This document shows, one piece after another, positions 39,856 through 62,935 of a stretch of DNA of 64,000 nt. Position 1 is the first letter of the stretch. The number at the start of each line of letters is the position of its first letter. Made by a program: the position numbers and the translations under genes. The DNA comes from Oryzias latipes (taxonomy: Eukaryota; Chordata; Actinopteri; Beloniformes; Adrianichthyidae). Below the pieces are notes generated by a model. The model was not told where the DNA came from. It did no database searches and was given only the letters and a program-made list of their open reading frames with translations. The DNA lies in contig NC_019867.2 in NCBI RefSeq assembly GCF_002234675.1, positions 18,322,184-18,386,183 of the forward strand. Reading direction: 5' to 3'.

Positions 39856-40825
39856 AGCTGACCGAATGGCGAATTTTCTGTTGAAGTGGTAGGTTCCTCT
39901 TAGCACTGTCTTCCTCTTGACAGTAGTACCGGGTTATTGTGGTATTAGAGTAAAACTACGGCAATTGTCTTCCAGGATATGTCAAAGATTTCGGTGGCGA
40001 TAAAAGTGCTCAACAATATAAAAACAACAATAACCGCTTCCCTAAAGTAGTCAAAAAATATTAAGGAAAAGCCAACACAAAGAACAGATCCTAAGCGGGC
40101 CTTTAGCTCTGTTGTTAGCCTCTGAAGCTAACTAAAAAAAATAAACACTTTACGTCACCAGTTCTCGGAGGAAAGACACTTTTTAGCGAACGAATGGGAA
40201 AAAATATAACCTGTAAACATCAAATCCCGCTGATAAAACCGTCCGTCTCTATGATACAAAAAGGAACACAAAACAAAACAAAAGATAGCTTACGCTGTTT
40301 TCCTCAAAATCCCTAACTTCCTGTATATGCCATTCTTCTTCGTGACGTTTAGAATGTTTGCTGTACACTACCGCCCCCAGCGGAAACTAAAATAGAAATG
40401 TACACAATGTTTAGCATGAAATTTTCTTTGCAAACAGTAATGTAAATATAGATTCATATTATAAAAATACATATATAGGTAGATCACTTTCTTTAAAAAT
40501 ATATAAATGAAATATTACCATCAAAACGTTTTATTTTAGATCAACCCATAATGCACCGGGTCCAGATCCCGATAAGCAAACATGGCGGCATTTCCTAATT
40601 TGACGCTTCTTTGAACTTATCTGTGTGAACAATTTTCCTTGGTTAATTTCCCCCTCCTTTTGTTTTAATGTTCATAAAGGTGTATTAATTTACTCGCAGT
40701 CCTCTTGTCTGTCGTTTTCCTCATTTGTGACTCTTTTTAGCCTAAATCTTTGGTTAACGGAAATCGAGAAAAGTGTCGAGTCGACGCCTGACAGACAGAG
40801 GAGTCACGTTTGCTGGAGCTCTGCC
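39856..40825. promoter_or_regulatory. Divergent promoter of tmem127 and ciao1
   Basis: The 970 bp between the two start codons includes both 5' untranslated regions. It holds a YY1-like site AAACATGGCGGCA (40578-40590), typical of TATA-less housekeeping promoters and probably close to the ciao1 start site. CRE/ATF-like words lie at 40150-40157 (TTACGTCA) and near 40342 (GTGACGTTT). No TATA box is obvious. Both genes are housekeeping genes, so a shared promoter is plausible, but start sites are inferred. Confidence 0.6.
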
Positions 40826-43347
40826 ATGAAGGAGGCTATTTCTCTGGTGCAGAAACTCAGCGCACACCCAGATTCTCGGTGCTGGTTCGTCAGTTGGAGC
40901 CCGAGCGGTGCGCTGCTGGCTTCGTGTGGTGGCGATAAGGCCATCCGGATATGGGGACAGGAAGGTCAGACTCAGACAGACAAAGAGCCTTCTATTCGAA
41001 TTTTGCTACGCCGATTTAAAATCAGTGGTTGGATGACCTTACCTTTTTTACAGTTCATGTTTTCCCTTTTCAAGGTGACTCTTGGGTTTGTAAAAACGTT
41101 CTGCAGGACGGACACCAGCGCACTGTGAGGAAAGTAGCCTGGTCTCCCTGTGGGAACTATCTGGCCTCCGCCAGCTTCGATGCGACGACATGCATCTGGA
41201 AAAAGAAGAACGACGACTTTGAGGTAAGGTTCGTTTAACCTCTGATCTAACACGTGTTCTGGCTCCACCTGGACTCTTTTCTTGTCTTCTAGAGCTTAAC
41301 TGTGTTGGAAGGTCATGAAAACGAGGTCAAATGCGTGGCGTGGGCCCCTTCAGGGACTTTGCTGGCCACTTGTAGCCGAGACAAGAGTGTCTGGGTTTGG
41401 GAAGGTTTGTGTCCTCACCAGCTCTTGCAGGACAATCCTTTGTCACAGAAAACATATAGAGCTGGGTTGTAAACCTTTGTTTTCCTTCTTCACAGTGGAC
41501 GAAGAAGATGAGTACGAGTGTGTTACAGTGGTGAACTCGCACACACAAGATGTAAAGCATGTTGTGTGGCATCCCACGCAAGAGGTAGGTCTGCACTCAG
41601 TCCTTCACCATCATGTAGTTGTTTTATTATTGTTGCTATTAATTGTTAAAGTGCATCTTTAGCCATATTTATGATCTACGTGCTGTTTTTAATAGAGCCA
41701 TGGTAACGACGTTTGTGGGATCAATAAAGTTGTATTTTATTCTATTTCCGCAGCTCTTGGCTTCTGCCAGCTACGACAACAACATCTGTATTTACAAGGA
41801 GGAGGATGATGACTGGGAGTGCAGGGCCACTCTGCAGGGACACACGTCCACCGTCTGGAGTTTGTGTTTCGACGTGACGGGACAGAGGCTGGCGTCTTGC
41901 AGCGATGACCGCACTGTGAAGATTTGGAAGGAGTATCCAAGTGAGAGTGGTGAGAAGATAGAGGGGTAGTTTATGACATAAATAAAAAAAAATAGGATAT
42001 TTTTTAATCACAGAATGTTTTGTTTGGTCTGCTTTATTAGGTGATTTGTCATGGAAGTGCGTTTGCACTCTGTCGGGTTATCATGGACGAACAGTGTACG
42101 ACATTGCCTGGTAAGACTAAATACTTACACTACAGCAGGGGTGTCAAACACACGGCCCGCGGGCCTTATCCGGCCCGCCAGGTGGTTTACTCCGGCCCAC
42201 ACATGAAGAGTAAAAATCAAAAGGATGATTAAAAAAGAAAGCAAGTTTCTAGTCCATTCCTGTGGCGAATTATGATTTTTTAAAGAAATAACAGAAATGT
42301 GCAATTCCGCCACTAGGGGGAGTAAAGGAAAAGAAAAACAGTTGAAACAGCAAATATCTGCATGTGCCAAAAGCGAAACATAACAGCTCTGCGTCTGGGT
42401 AGGATGCACCTTGGTTCCCTATGAGCCTTACCGCTGTTATCTTGCTATAAGGATGATCATTAGCGACACCCTAATGACCAAAATGCTGTCAAACGTGAAG
42501 TGGAGGGAAGAGCCTTCCAGGAAAATTGGACAGAGTTTTTTCTTTTTTTCACGAAGCTGAATGTAAAACCCAAATGCTTTGTATGTCATCAACATCGCAG
42601 TGCTCAAAGAATATGACATTCAGCACCACTAAGAGACTTATCATAAAGAAAAGTTTCTGGATTGCTTCAGTGTCAGATGTAAAATATTCAGACTGCATTA
42701 ATTTGAATAGACCAACTTTTCTTTAATTGAAATTAATTTTATTTGAGCTCCATTGGCCCCAAGTGATTAGGCTACTATGTTGATTGAGACATTTTTTCCA
42801 ACTGAATAAAAAACTAAAACAAAGCTGTTATTTTGCTTTTATGTTACTGGTCCGGCCCACTTGAGATCAGACGGGTTAAATGTGGCCCCCGAACCAAAAT
42901 GAGTTGGACACCCCTGCACTACAGTCTGGTGTCTGATTTTTTTTTTTTTACTTTAAAAATAGATTCTATTTACAGAGTTTTTAAAAAGTTGCCAAAACAG
43001 ATTTTCTTCTTTGCTTTTTTGGCTGTACCACCACTAAAACAGCGCTTGTCATCAGTCGGCTGAATCTTTGTCCCCTTTACTATTATGGCTCAAACAACTG
43101 TCTGTTGCGTAGGTGTCGACTGACCGGTGCCCTAGCAACTGCCTGTGGCGACGACGCCATACGAGTGTTTAGGGAGGATCTCGCGGCCCATGCAGATGAG
43201 CCGGTGTTCTCGCTGGCTGCTCAGGTGAAGAAGGCTCACTGTCAGGATGTGAACTGCGTCGCCTGGAACCCAAAGGAGGCCGGCCTCCTGGCCTCCTGCA
43301 GTGATGATGGAGACATTGCAATTTGGAGGTTTCAAGAAGAAGACTGA
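40826..43347 (+). CDS. ciao1: Cytosolic iron-sulfur assembly component 1 (CIAO1)
   Basis: Seven exons (40826-40964, 41075-41223, 41293-41404, 41496-41584, 41754-41949, 42041-42110, 43113-43347) join in phase to 329 residues. CIAO1 is a seven-bladed WD40 propeller that, with CIAO2B and MMS19, hands 4Fe-4S clusters to cytosolic and nuclear apoproteins. The repeats are easy to see: [13 protein letters not shown]...[24 protein letters not shown]...[20 protein letters not shown]...[29 protein letters not shown]...[22 protein letters not shown] and [27 protein letters not shown]. The exon 5-6 junction (ESG-DLSWKC) is shorter than in human. Intron 6 carries a hAT element (42136-42916). AATAAA lies at 43632-43637. 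Start MKEAISLVQ matches the family N-terminus. Confidence 0.97.
42136..42916. mobile_element. hAT element with transposase relic, in ciao1 intron 6
   Basis: The ends are CAGGGGTGTCAAACACA and GAGTTGGACACCCCTG, inverted with few mismatches. The flanks are a perfect 8-bp duplication CACTACAG (42128-42135 and 42917-42924), diagnostic of hAT insertion. Near 42550-42640 a frame reads [10 protein letters not shown] and, one frame over, [10 protein letters not shown] and ETYHK, a decayed BED-type zinc finger like the N-terminus of hAT transposases. At 781 bp it cannot encode a whole transposase, so it is a deletion derivative. Confidence 0.9.
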
Positions 43348-43822
43348 ACCTGCTGTGGAGACACCAGCAATTGGATGAAACCCTGTGCTGAACTTAAATG
43401 TTCTTTTCTTTTGCTATATAAAGTCATGCTTATACAGTTATCTTTATAAATCTGAATGATTGTAAAATGTAAAGTTTAAGTTCTATTTTTATTCACAAAA
43501 GTGATGATGGGTGTGCTGGTTAACTGTTTTTAGTCCTACAACTTAAAAGGAGCAAGAAACTAGTTCTGTTCTGTTTACATCTAAATACATCTTTATAGCA
43601 AAAAGCAGGTTTTCTGTAAAAAAATGATTTAAATAAAGCCTCAAACCCTTGGAGTGATCGGAGACTGTGCATAACTACTGTACACCCAAAAAATGGAAAA
43701 TATATATATATATATATCCCCACACCTGAAATGTCTGAATAAGCTTGCAAAAATGTATTTTGGAAACGGAAATAAGTAACTGCACTGAATGAACTTGTTT
43801 TCAAGTTTGGTAGTTGGGTTTA

Positions 43823-44015
43823 CCTTTGTGCTATCTTAGACGACCCCACCCTTACTTTGACGTGTTCTCCCTACCATGATAAAGGTGGAAAGATTTCATG
43901 TAATCCATGGACACCAGTGAAGATCACAAATCATTGAAGAAAAAAAGGTTCAGAGCACTGTCTAGTGGGTCTAGATGACCCAACTCCCAATGGTAAAGTG
44001 CCTAGGATAGCACAA
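43823..44015. mobile_element. piggyBac-like MITE copy, left palindrome arm
   Basis: Same family and orientation as 33665-33866. The left end has lost a base (CCTTTGTGCTATC), and the right end GATAGCACAAC departs from GGG, so this copy has no intact target duplication. It probably arose by inverted duplication with its flank rather than by separate insertion. Confidence 0.8.
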
Positions 44016-44066
44016 CACCACTATCAGTAGTCAAAGCTCACCAACTGGCTTGCACTGTTAATTTAA

Positions 44067-44256
44067 CCCTTGTGCTATCCTAACATTGGGAGTGGGGTCA
44101 TCTAGACCCACTAGAAAGTGCTCTGAACCTTTTTTCTCCAATGATTTGTAATCTTCTCTGGTATCCATAAATTACATGAAATCTTTCCACCTTTATCATG
44201 GTAGGGAGAACACGTCAATGTAAGGGGGGGGGGAGTCGTCTACGATAGCACAAGGG
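44067..44256. mobile_element. piggyBac-like MITE copy with TTAA target duplication
   Basis: The ends CCCTTGTGCTATCCTA and GATAGCACAAGGG are flanked on both sides by TTAA, the classic piggyBac target. It is 190 bp with an internal G10 run. Orientation is opposite to the neighbouring copy. Confidence 0.88.
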
Positions 44257-44260
44257 TTAA

Positions 44261-44914
44261 ACCCAACTACCAAACTTGAAAACAAGTTCATTCAGTGCAG
44301 TTATTTCCATTACCAAAAGACATTTTTGCAAGCTTATTCAGACATTTCAGGTGTGGGGATATATATAGGGATAAAGGGAGGGGATCAAGAACAATCTTGT
44401 CAATATCCATTAAGTGCTGTAGTGACATGAGCTTGTAGCATAAAAGGGGCCAGACTAAGAACTAATTGTTTCATAATAAAACTATAAAACAATTTTCAGA
44501 TGTTTTTATTGCAAAAAACAAACAGACAGCATGAATGATTAAACGGTTTAACCAATCCAAAAAATCTTATGACGTTTAACCAAAGTAAAATGGAAAGTCT
44601 AATCTATTTAAACATGCAATGTGGATGAGACTCAGCTGTTCAACGGCAGTTTAAGATGTCTTAGACTTATCTTTGAATAATTTTGTGAAAAGTACATCAA
44701 TGGTCAACGTAAAGAACACAAAACTTCTGAAAAGCTGTTTAACATACAGGATAAAACGATTGTACTGACTACGAAAACATGTTATAACACCCACAGAGAA
44801 CTGACAGGGTCACTCTCAGAGATTGATCGGGGTAAATATCTACATATAAAACCTGATCCCATTATTTATTGAAAAAAAAAAAAGGATTAAAAATGTAGAA
44901 TTTGAATTTCCAGC
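44261..44914 (-). other. snrnp200 3' flank and untranslated region
   Basis: No coding sequence. Minus-strand AATAAA candidates (TTTATT on plus) lie at 44865-44870, only 45 bases past the stop, and at 44505-44510. Which is used cannot be told. Confidence 0.45.
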
Positions 44915-57165
<12,251 letters not shown>

Positions 57166-57440
57166 GGTGGAGCCGTTCTTTCAACGTCGTCTGACCACAC
57201 GTTCTGAATCAGGCCGCCGGGTCCACGGAGTTGAGTTTGCTCTGCTTTCTTCACGGTAAAACTCTGAGCATTGGTACGGTGTTCAGACTTTACACATAAA
57301 CCAGCTTTCAAAGTCTTTACAAGTTTCACGCACGAAAAAGCGTTTCACCTACGTAACAATGCTTCTGCTGCTAGCACGAGCGCACAACATACAGCGATCG
57401 TCTTCCTCTTCCGGTGTCAAACGATGAGAAAAACTGAAAT
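57166..57440 (-). promoter_or_regulatory. snrnp200: snrnp200 promoter region
   Basis: A GC-richer stretch immediately 5' of the start codon that carries CGCCATGGTGG around the ATG and several CpGs. No TATA box is seen. The tail of a LINE lies directly beyond it (from 57465), so the proximal promoter has little more than 300 bp of unique sequence. Confidence 0.5.
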
Positions 57441-57464
57441 AGAAACGAAGCAGCGCCCTCTAGC

Positions 57465-58440
57465 GCAGAACTTCTTCTCCTTCTTCTTCTTGTGGTCTTA
57501 ATAGCGGGAGGCACAAACGACCTGGTGCAATGTCGCCACCTACTTGGAGTGTGAGTCGGAGTGGGGTACAACTGGTCTAAAAGACAACTACAAAGACTAC
57601 AAAGACAACAAAAAACCCTATATTCTCCTCAATAGACCAACATTGAAATTCTGCCCCCCTCCCAAAAGCCTCATCAAACTCTACCCCTCTTCCTCTGGCA
57701 ATGGTACACTATCCTCCAGCTGCCACCTTTCTTCCCAATATAATTCAGCAACACAAAATGTGCTCCACTGATTCTTCCCCTTTCCCGCATTCACACAGTC
57801 CAGTGGGATGTTTCCCTAGTAAATCTAGTGTAGTATTTAAAGCCGTGTGTCCCATCCATGATCGTGATATCATGATTTGAACGGCTGCTGCCTTCGGGCA
57901 GAAGATACAGGACAATTAAAACAAGGACAAACAGATTAAAAAATAGCTTTTATCCGAGAGCCATCGTGGCCTTAAACGCTGCTAAATAAAGTTAATTTAT
58001 TAGGGAAGCGTGCAATACCTTGACAACATGTAACCTCCTTTTTATATTTTTGTAAATTTTTAATACATTTTTTTTATCTTATATTGTCTTGTTTCGCAGT
58101 TTTAGTTTATTTTTATTTGACTTTTTTTTTTTTATTCCACCGGAAGAAATTGCACTGTAATTTCGTTATACATGTACAATGACAATAAAGATATTTTCTG
58201 TTTCTATTTGATCTCTGGTGTTTGATGTAAGATGGATACGTTTCCCTACTTTGTCTTGTATACTGAATAGATGTTGTTCTTTCCACTCCCTTTCACATTG
58301 TTTCTGCCAGTCTTCTATAATACGCCTTTTAACAACGAAATTTCTATCTCCACGCACCGTTTCAACGCCTGCTTTGCACAAAAATCAGCTATTTCATTTC
58401 CCTCCACCACCTATGTGATGGTACCCACATAAATCTGATA
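57465..58440 (-). mobile_element. LINE 3' end with RNase H (I/Nimb-like clade)
   Basis: On the minus strand, 58210-58400 encodes a piece like FCAKAGVETVRGDRNFVVKR, resembling the end of a LINE RNase H. Around 57760-57830 it reads MGHTALNTTLDLLGKHPTGL followed by CECGKGEESVEHILC, the cysteine-rich C-terminus typical of I-clade elements. The 3' end has an (AAG)n-like tail (TTCTTC repeats at 57472-57492 on plus). The copy is 5'-truncated, carries stops, and is split by another LINE at 57879-58200. Confidence 0.75.
57879..58200 (+). mobile_element. 5'-truncated LINE tail inserted in another LINE
   Basis: The plus strand reads LLPSGRRYRTIKTRTNRLKN then SFYPRAIVALNAAK and a stop, a typical last segment of a non-LTR reverse-transcriptase ORF. 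A T-rich 3' untranslated region and GACAATAAAGATATTT follow. It interrupts the minus-strand LINE between its RNase H part and its cysteine-rich end, so it is the younger insertion. Clade not determined (L2- or CR1-related is possible). Confidence 0.7.
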
Positions 58441-58589
58441 CTGATTTTCAATGTCTCCAATCTGAACAGACTCTCATAAATCTCGTACATGAAAAACATT
58501 TTGCTTCAATCTGAAAGGTTTGTTGACTTAAAACCTTCAATTAAAAAGTATTTATTTTTTACATAAAGCCTTTAAAACGAGCACTAAAC

Positions 58590-58745
58590 AAGGTGGCCCA
58601 AGTCTGCGTTCCCCTGTGCCGGTCCCCAGCCCGGATAAAATACAGGGTTGTGTCAGGAAGGGCATCCAGCGTAAAAACCACCTGTGTGAATCCGTGAAAG
58701 CTTATTTGCTGTAGCGACCTCTGAAGGGACATTCCTAAAGGTGAA
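58590..58745 (+). mobile_element. LINE 3'-untranslated fragment (RTE-like?)
   Basis: It contains GGTTGTGTCAGGAAGGGCATCC and GCGTAAAAACCACC, followed by CTGTAGCGACCTCTGAAGGGA. These phrases are common at the 3' ends of an abundant teleost LINE family, possibly RTE/Rex3. No coding part remains. Confidence 0.5.
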
Positions 58746-60267
58746 AAACAACTTTAAAGCGAGCACAAAATAGAGAAAGAAAAAGACAGGGATCCATTAA
58801 AGAGCATTAGATAGCAGCAGTTTATTATTATTTTTTAAACTGTAGGAAAGTTGACAGCTGGCTGTCCAATGTTTAAAAGAGCATCAGAGGCTGACAGACT
58901 GTCAATGAGTAAAATCCACTCAGGACAGTTATGTGACTGATGAGTCTGTGGATTTATGTTCTGTGCCCCAATCTACCAGAGTAGAGGCCACTAAACCAAG
59001 GAAACAAATCATTCCATTGGAAATTGAAACAGCCAGGAGACAGGACACATCAGACCTGGCAGGAGAGGATAAACACTGACTTACACACACACTGTATATA
59101 TATATTTGTGAGTACAGAGTGTATCATGACAGGGTGTACGTAATCTTGCCTGACTCACACTGCGTTTGGATAAGTGCTGTTAGGAAGGTGGCAAAGATGT
59201 ATTACATTTCCCCAGCAGTCACAGGCAGATGGCAGCAGGAGCTCGCTCATTTGCACTTTGATTTGTGTCAGAACCTGAAATCTCTTCTTTCAGTGTTACC
59301 TTCCTTTTTTCTGAATGTTTATTAAATGTTCACGTGTGAATATTTTCTGTGGGCAGTTTGTATTTGTATCAGGTAAAGGTATTTGGTTTTTTAAACAAAC
59401 AACTTTGTGGCATGACAATTAGACAGAAAAGCGATCAGAAATAGACAGTGGTTATATTGTTATAATATTGTTATATTATATTTATTGGAAGAGTGTAATT
59501 TTTCTGGAGCTTTTAGACTTGCAGCTTCACTGCACATCTGCCAGCAACATCTGTCACTGCCCGCAAATCAGAATCTGCGATGCCTTACATGCACTGATCC
59601 TGCTGTTTAAGCTCTAACAGCCCTGTACCAGACAGATTGACACAGATACGTGTGGGAGAGTGTGTGGCAATGCCTAAATCTTCTTTTACTTGTAGGAACA
59701 AATGCTATTTCAGGTCGAACTTGGACTTGATGCGTCCTTCCTTCTGTCCCCTCGTACATACTTGGAGCATTTCTTATCATTCCTCTAGGTTTAAAGGGTC
59801 CAGGCAATTTAATGTGGAGAATTATGTCAAGACAGTTGACTTTTAAACAGTTGTAATTGAAATACTTGACTTGACAACAAGAGTAGCCCACAGTGGTCTG
59901 AGCAGCTGTTGCTGGAACGCCATCTGTGAACAGACGCTGGTCTGGATCTCTCAGTGGGAGTTGAGAAAATGACACGAGAAGTGGGCATGTGCAGTCAGAA
60001 GTAGGTGGCTCACTTTCTGCCTGGGCTCAGGGATTAAAACTTCCTGTGTGACCCAGGTAAGGCGTCTCTGGAGTTGGGTTTTCAATCTTTGACTGGATTA
60101 GCTGAGGTAAGATGTTCCATGACAGAGCCAAAACTCATATATTAAGCTCCCTTATCCTTAACTAGTTCATAGATGTTATTAAAAGCTTTACAGCACAATA
60201 AACATACTAAACAAAGGCGAGCCCTGCAAGTCAACACAGCCAAACGTATTAATGTCTCTCTGTACAG
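58746..60267. other. Intergenic DNA, nothing recognised
   Basis: No exons with family similarity were found on either strand. Open frames up to 122 residues (such as the one at 59607-59975) have no recognisable domain or splice context. Confidence 0.5.
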
Positions 60268-61821
60268 TTTTATTTACATGATACTACTCTGTTTTAATGC
60301 TGGGCAGCATGATTATATGTAATACATAAATAGCAACACAGTTTGTTGTTTTTTTCTTTTTTTGTACAAATTTGCATATTACTAGTCAAAAAAAAAAAAC
60401 AACTCAAACGTATACATACAGTTATCTTTTAAAATGAAAAACATTCTCACAGGGGAAAAATAATGCATGACACAAACATACATGTGGTTAGGCAGCCATA
60501 AAACACACTTTTGCACGGGTGTGTGCACATGCTCGCCCACAATTACACTCACACACACGCTTCTCTACAGTGTTCTATAGCAGATAAACAGACTGATAGC
60601 AGTTAAACTGATGGAAGGTTACAACTAATTTTGATTTCTATTATTTTTCATTAAATCTAGCTCTGGCATGCTCCTTTACTTCTGTAAACATGTGCTGATA
60701 AACCGGGCAGCTCCACAACTTATAGAGGATCGGGGGTGCGGCAAAACACTCACACCAACACACACACACACACTGTGCTTACATGAATATTGTGTTAGCG
60801 CAATGAAAGAAAAAGAAGAAAAAAAAAACAAATTACTCCCACAGATGCACTAAAGTCCATGTGCAGACATCGGCACAATTGACACAAAAAAAAGAATCCA
60901 AATAATTTCTCCAAAAACAAAATGCAGAAAACTTTTTTTTAAATGATTCTTTTGAAACACTAGTGAAAATGAAGAGTAACTCATGCACTTATTTCATTCA
61001 TTTATACCCCTCTGTCATTTATAACCCTAGTCTAAGTTCACCCGAAAGGCTTACCAGGAATTGATGCTGCTCTTCCTCTCAGGATGCACAGAAGTGCACA
61101 CAGCCCTTTGCCAGGCGTCAGGTTACAATGTGAACTCAAACCAGGCAGCTAAACCCTGCATTATGGTTTCCACTGCAAAATGATGCAAAATGACTTCCTT
61201 GTACCCGTCTGGCAAAATACCTCAAACCGACGGTGTGATCATCAGACAGGGGTGTTAGGATCTACTGTTGTGTAACGTAAAAAGGGAAGACAAAATAGCT
61301 AAACGCAGCAGCTGTGAGGTAGGTTAAGGTAACAAAGATGACATAAAATTGTCTCGTGCAGAGAGGGCAATGCAGACTGGTTCCAGAACCTACGGTGGCA
61401 GGGTAGCTGAATCCTGCCCGTGTTCCAAAACGCTAGAAAGTCCGGCTAAAATGGCTGTTTTGGCACAAAATGGCACCTGGCAAGGGAGAGAGGAGCACAG
61501 CACATCCTGGAGTAACCCTGGTCTGCTCTACATAGGACAATACATATTTTTTGAAAAAGAAAAGACTTAACAGCGGCAAAGTCACACCACAGAAACAGGA
61601 TAAAACAATTTAATGGATTAATTAAAAAATAAAATCGTTCATGCATCTCCCTCGCTTAGGATCTCAAATTGTTTCTTTTTTCCGTTATTCTGAGGTTGTG
61701 ATTTGGTAAATCAAGTCCTTTCCATCCTCAATTAGCCACTTGTGTCGGTGCTTTTGTCAAAGAATCGCACTCCAGTCTTTGTCATGGTGTTTCATTGTTG
61801 TCAGCTCCACTGCTGTCAAAA
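60268..61821 (-). other. zfand5: Likely zfand5 3' untranslated region
   Basis: No coding sequence follows the zfand5 stop. A minus-strand AATAAA (TTTATT on plus, 60268-60273) would give a 1.5-kb 3' untranslated region, in line with the long, unstable 3' ends of this family in mammals. A CA-repeat lies near 60550 and another near 60758. The extent is an inference. Confidence 0.4.
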
Positions 61822-62935
61822 TTATATTCTCTGAATTTTGTCGGCTACAACCATGGGGTTCTCTTTGCGAATCTTAGCGGCGGCCTCCGCCTTGTAATCG
61901 TAGGGACAGTTGTGCTTGTCGGAGTATCGGTGAATGCCACAGAACAGGTTACCACAGCGACAGTCAAAGCCTGAAAGCACAAATGAAAAGTGTAAGAGCT
62001 TTGACAGGAGAGATAATAATAATTCACACAATCGACAAAACAGACTTTGTTTGTAAGATGGGAAAATCATGCTTTATTACCTGTAAGCCCAACTCTTTTG
62101 CGGCACATGAAGCATCTGTTCTTTTTGGGTTTGGGGGCGTCGCCCTGACTTTCCTCAACACTAGAAGAAGCTAAAGGAGTAGGGCTAGAAGCAGCAGGCT
62201 GGTTTATAACTGCATAATGAAACAGGAAAAAAGTTATTTTTAACTTAGGCCAAACACATAACAAAAATACAGTAGTTTGGACTAAACTAGTAATAAATAT
62301 CCCTTTTTTAAAATTTTGTTGTAGCTTTTTTCTATGATTTTTCTATGATAAAGTGGGTTTATGTTTACCAGGCTCTAAGGATTCGGGTTTGTCCTCTCTC
62401 GAAATGCTCATTTCCGTCATTTGCTGAGTCACAGGAAGGGATCCTTGAATAGTTCTGCAAGTTTAAATTGGAGAATAAAACCAATCAATGAGGAGCTCAA
62501 ACAGACTTGAATCCAAAGTTAGGGCACCAAGGAGCCAAAACAGTCTTCATAAGTCAATACTTGCCTAGACATGTCTGGTGAAGAGGCAGGAGACGCATCA
62601 ACCTTGGCTAGACTGGCTTCTAGTCTCTGGATAGCAGAGACCTCTGAGGTAGGACTAGGAGCAGAGCCTTGATGTGAGCACAAAAAAAGGCCAAATGAAA
62701 TTATGACATGGATTTTACTATTATTATATTGTAATATTATCTAGATGAAACTAATAAGAATTTGAATTGTCTTACCCATTGGGCTGAGAGGGCTCATGCG
62801 GTCACTGCTCTGCTGCCGCGTCAGGTGTTCCTTATAGCATACAGAGCACATGCCGTTTGTTCTTGGGTTGCCATAGAAACCGCACCCGGTGGCACAAAGC
62901 ATGGGGACCGGGCTCTGGTTTGTCTCTTGAGCCAT
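61822..62935 (-). CDS. zfand5: AN1-type zinc finger protein 5 (ZNF216)
   Basis: Five coding exons (62776-62935, 62565-62667, 62369-62454, 62081-62209, 61822-61970) join in phase to 208 residues (human 213). ZFAND5 binds polyubiquitin through its A20 finger and the 26S proteasome through its AN1 region, raising degradation in muscle atrophy; it also dampens NF-kB signalling. The A20 finger near the N-terminus shows [19 protein letters not shown] and SVCYKEHL. The C-terminal AN1 finger has [20 protein letters not shown] then [17 protein letters not shown], and the end is [22 protein letters not shown] matches human ZFAND5, not ZFAND6. The start codon lies two bases after a splice acceptor, so an upstream noncoding exon is expected. 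Intron 2 has a GC donor. Whether this is zfand5a or zfand5b cannot be told. Confidence 0.95.
62455..62564 (-). other. zfand5: GC-AG intron of zfand5
   Basis: On the minus strand the exon ends GACATGTCTAG and the intron begins GCAAGTATT, the preferred AG|GCAAGT form of GC donors; the acceptor is AAACTTGCAG. The resulting join [17 protein letters not shown] keeps the conserved frame. Using the GT four bases later would shift the frame out of the conserved TQQMTEM segment. Confidence 0.88.

Larger units (their letters stand above)
43706..44367. repeat. 660-bp palindrome carrying two inverted MITE copies
   Basis: Outer arms of about 110 bp (43706-43822 and 44257-44367) are inverted copies of one unique sequence, including AAGCTTGCAAAAATG and CAAGTTTGGTAGTTGGGTTTA. 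Inside each arm is a copy of the CCCTTGTGCTATC MITE (43823-44015 and 44067-44256), also in opposite orientation. A spacer of about 50 bp (44016-44066) separates the halves. The right MITE has a perfect TTAA duplication (44063-44066 and 44257-44260). The arms differ at scattered positions. The palindrome lies between the 3' ends of convergent ciao1 and snrnp200. Confidence 0.9.

Noticed and set aside
43698-43716. (TA)n run as a microsatellite of interest
   Set aside because: It is short and simply abuts the palindrome arm, and carries no separate information.
59607-59975. 122-residue minus-strand open frame
   Set aside because: No family match and no neighbouring exons in phase. The codon pattern is not gene-like.
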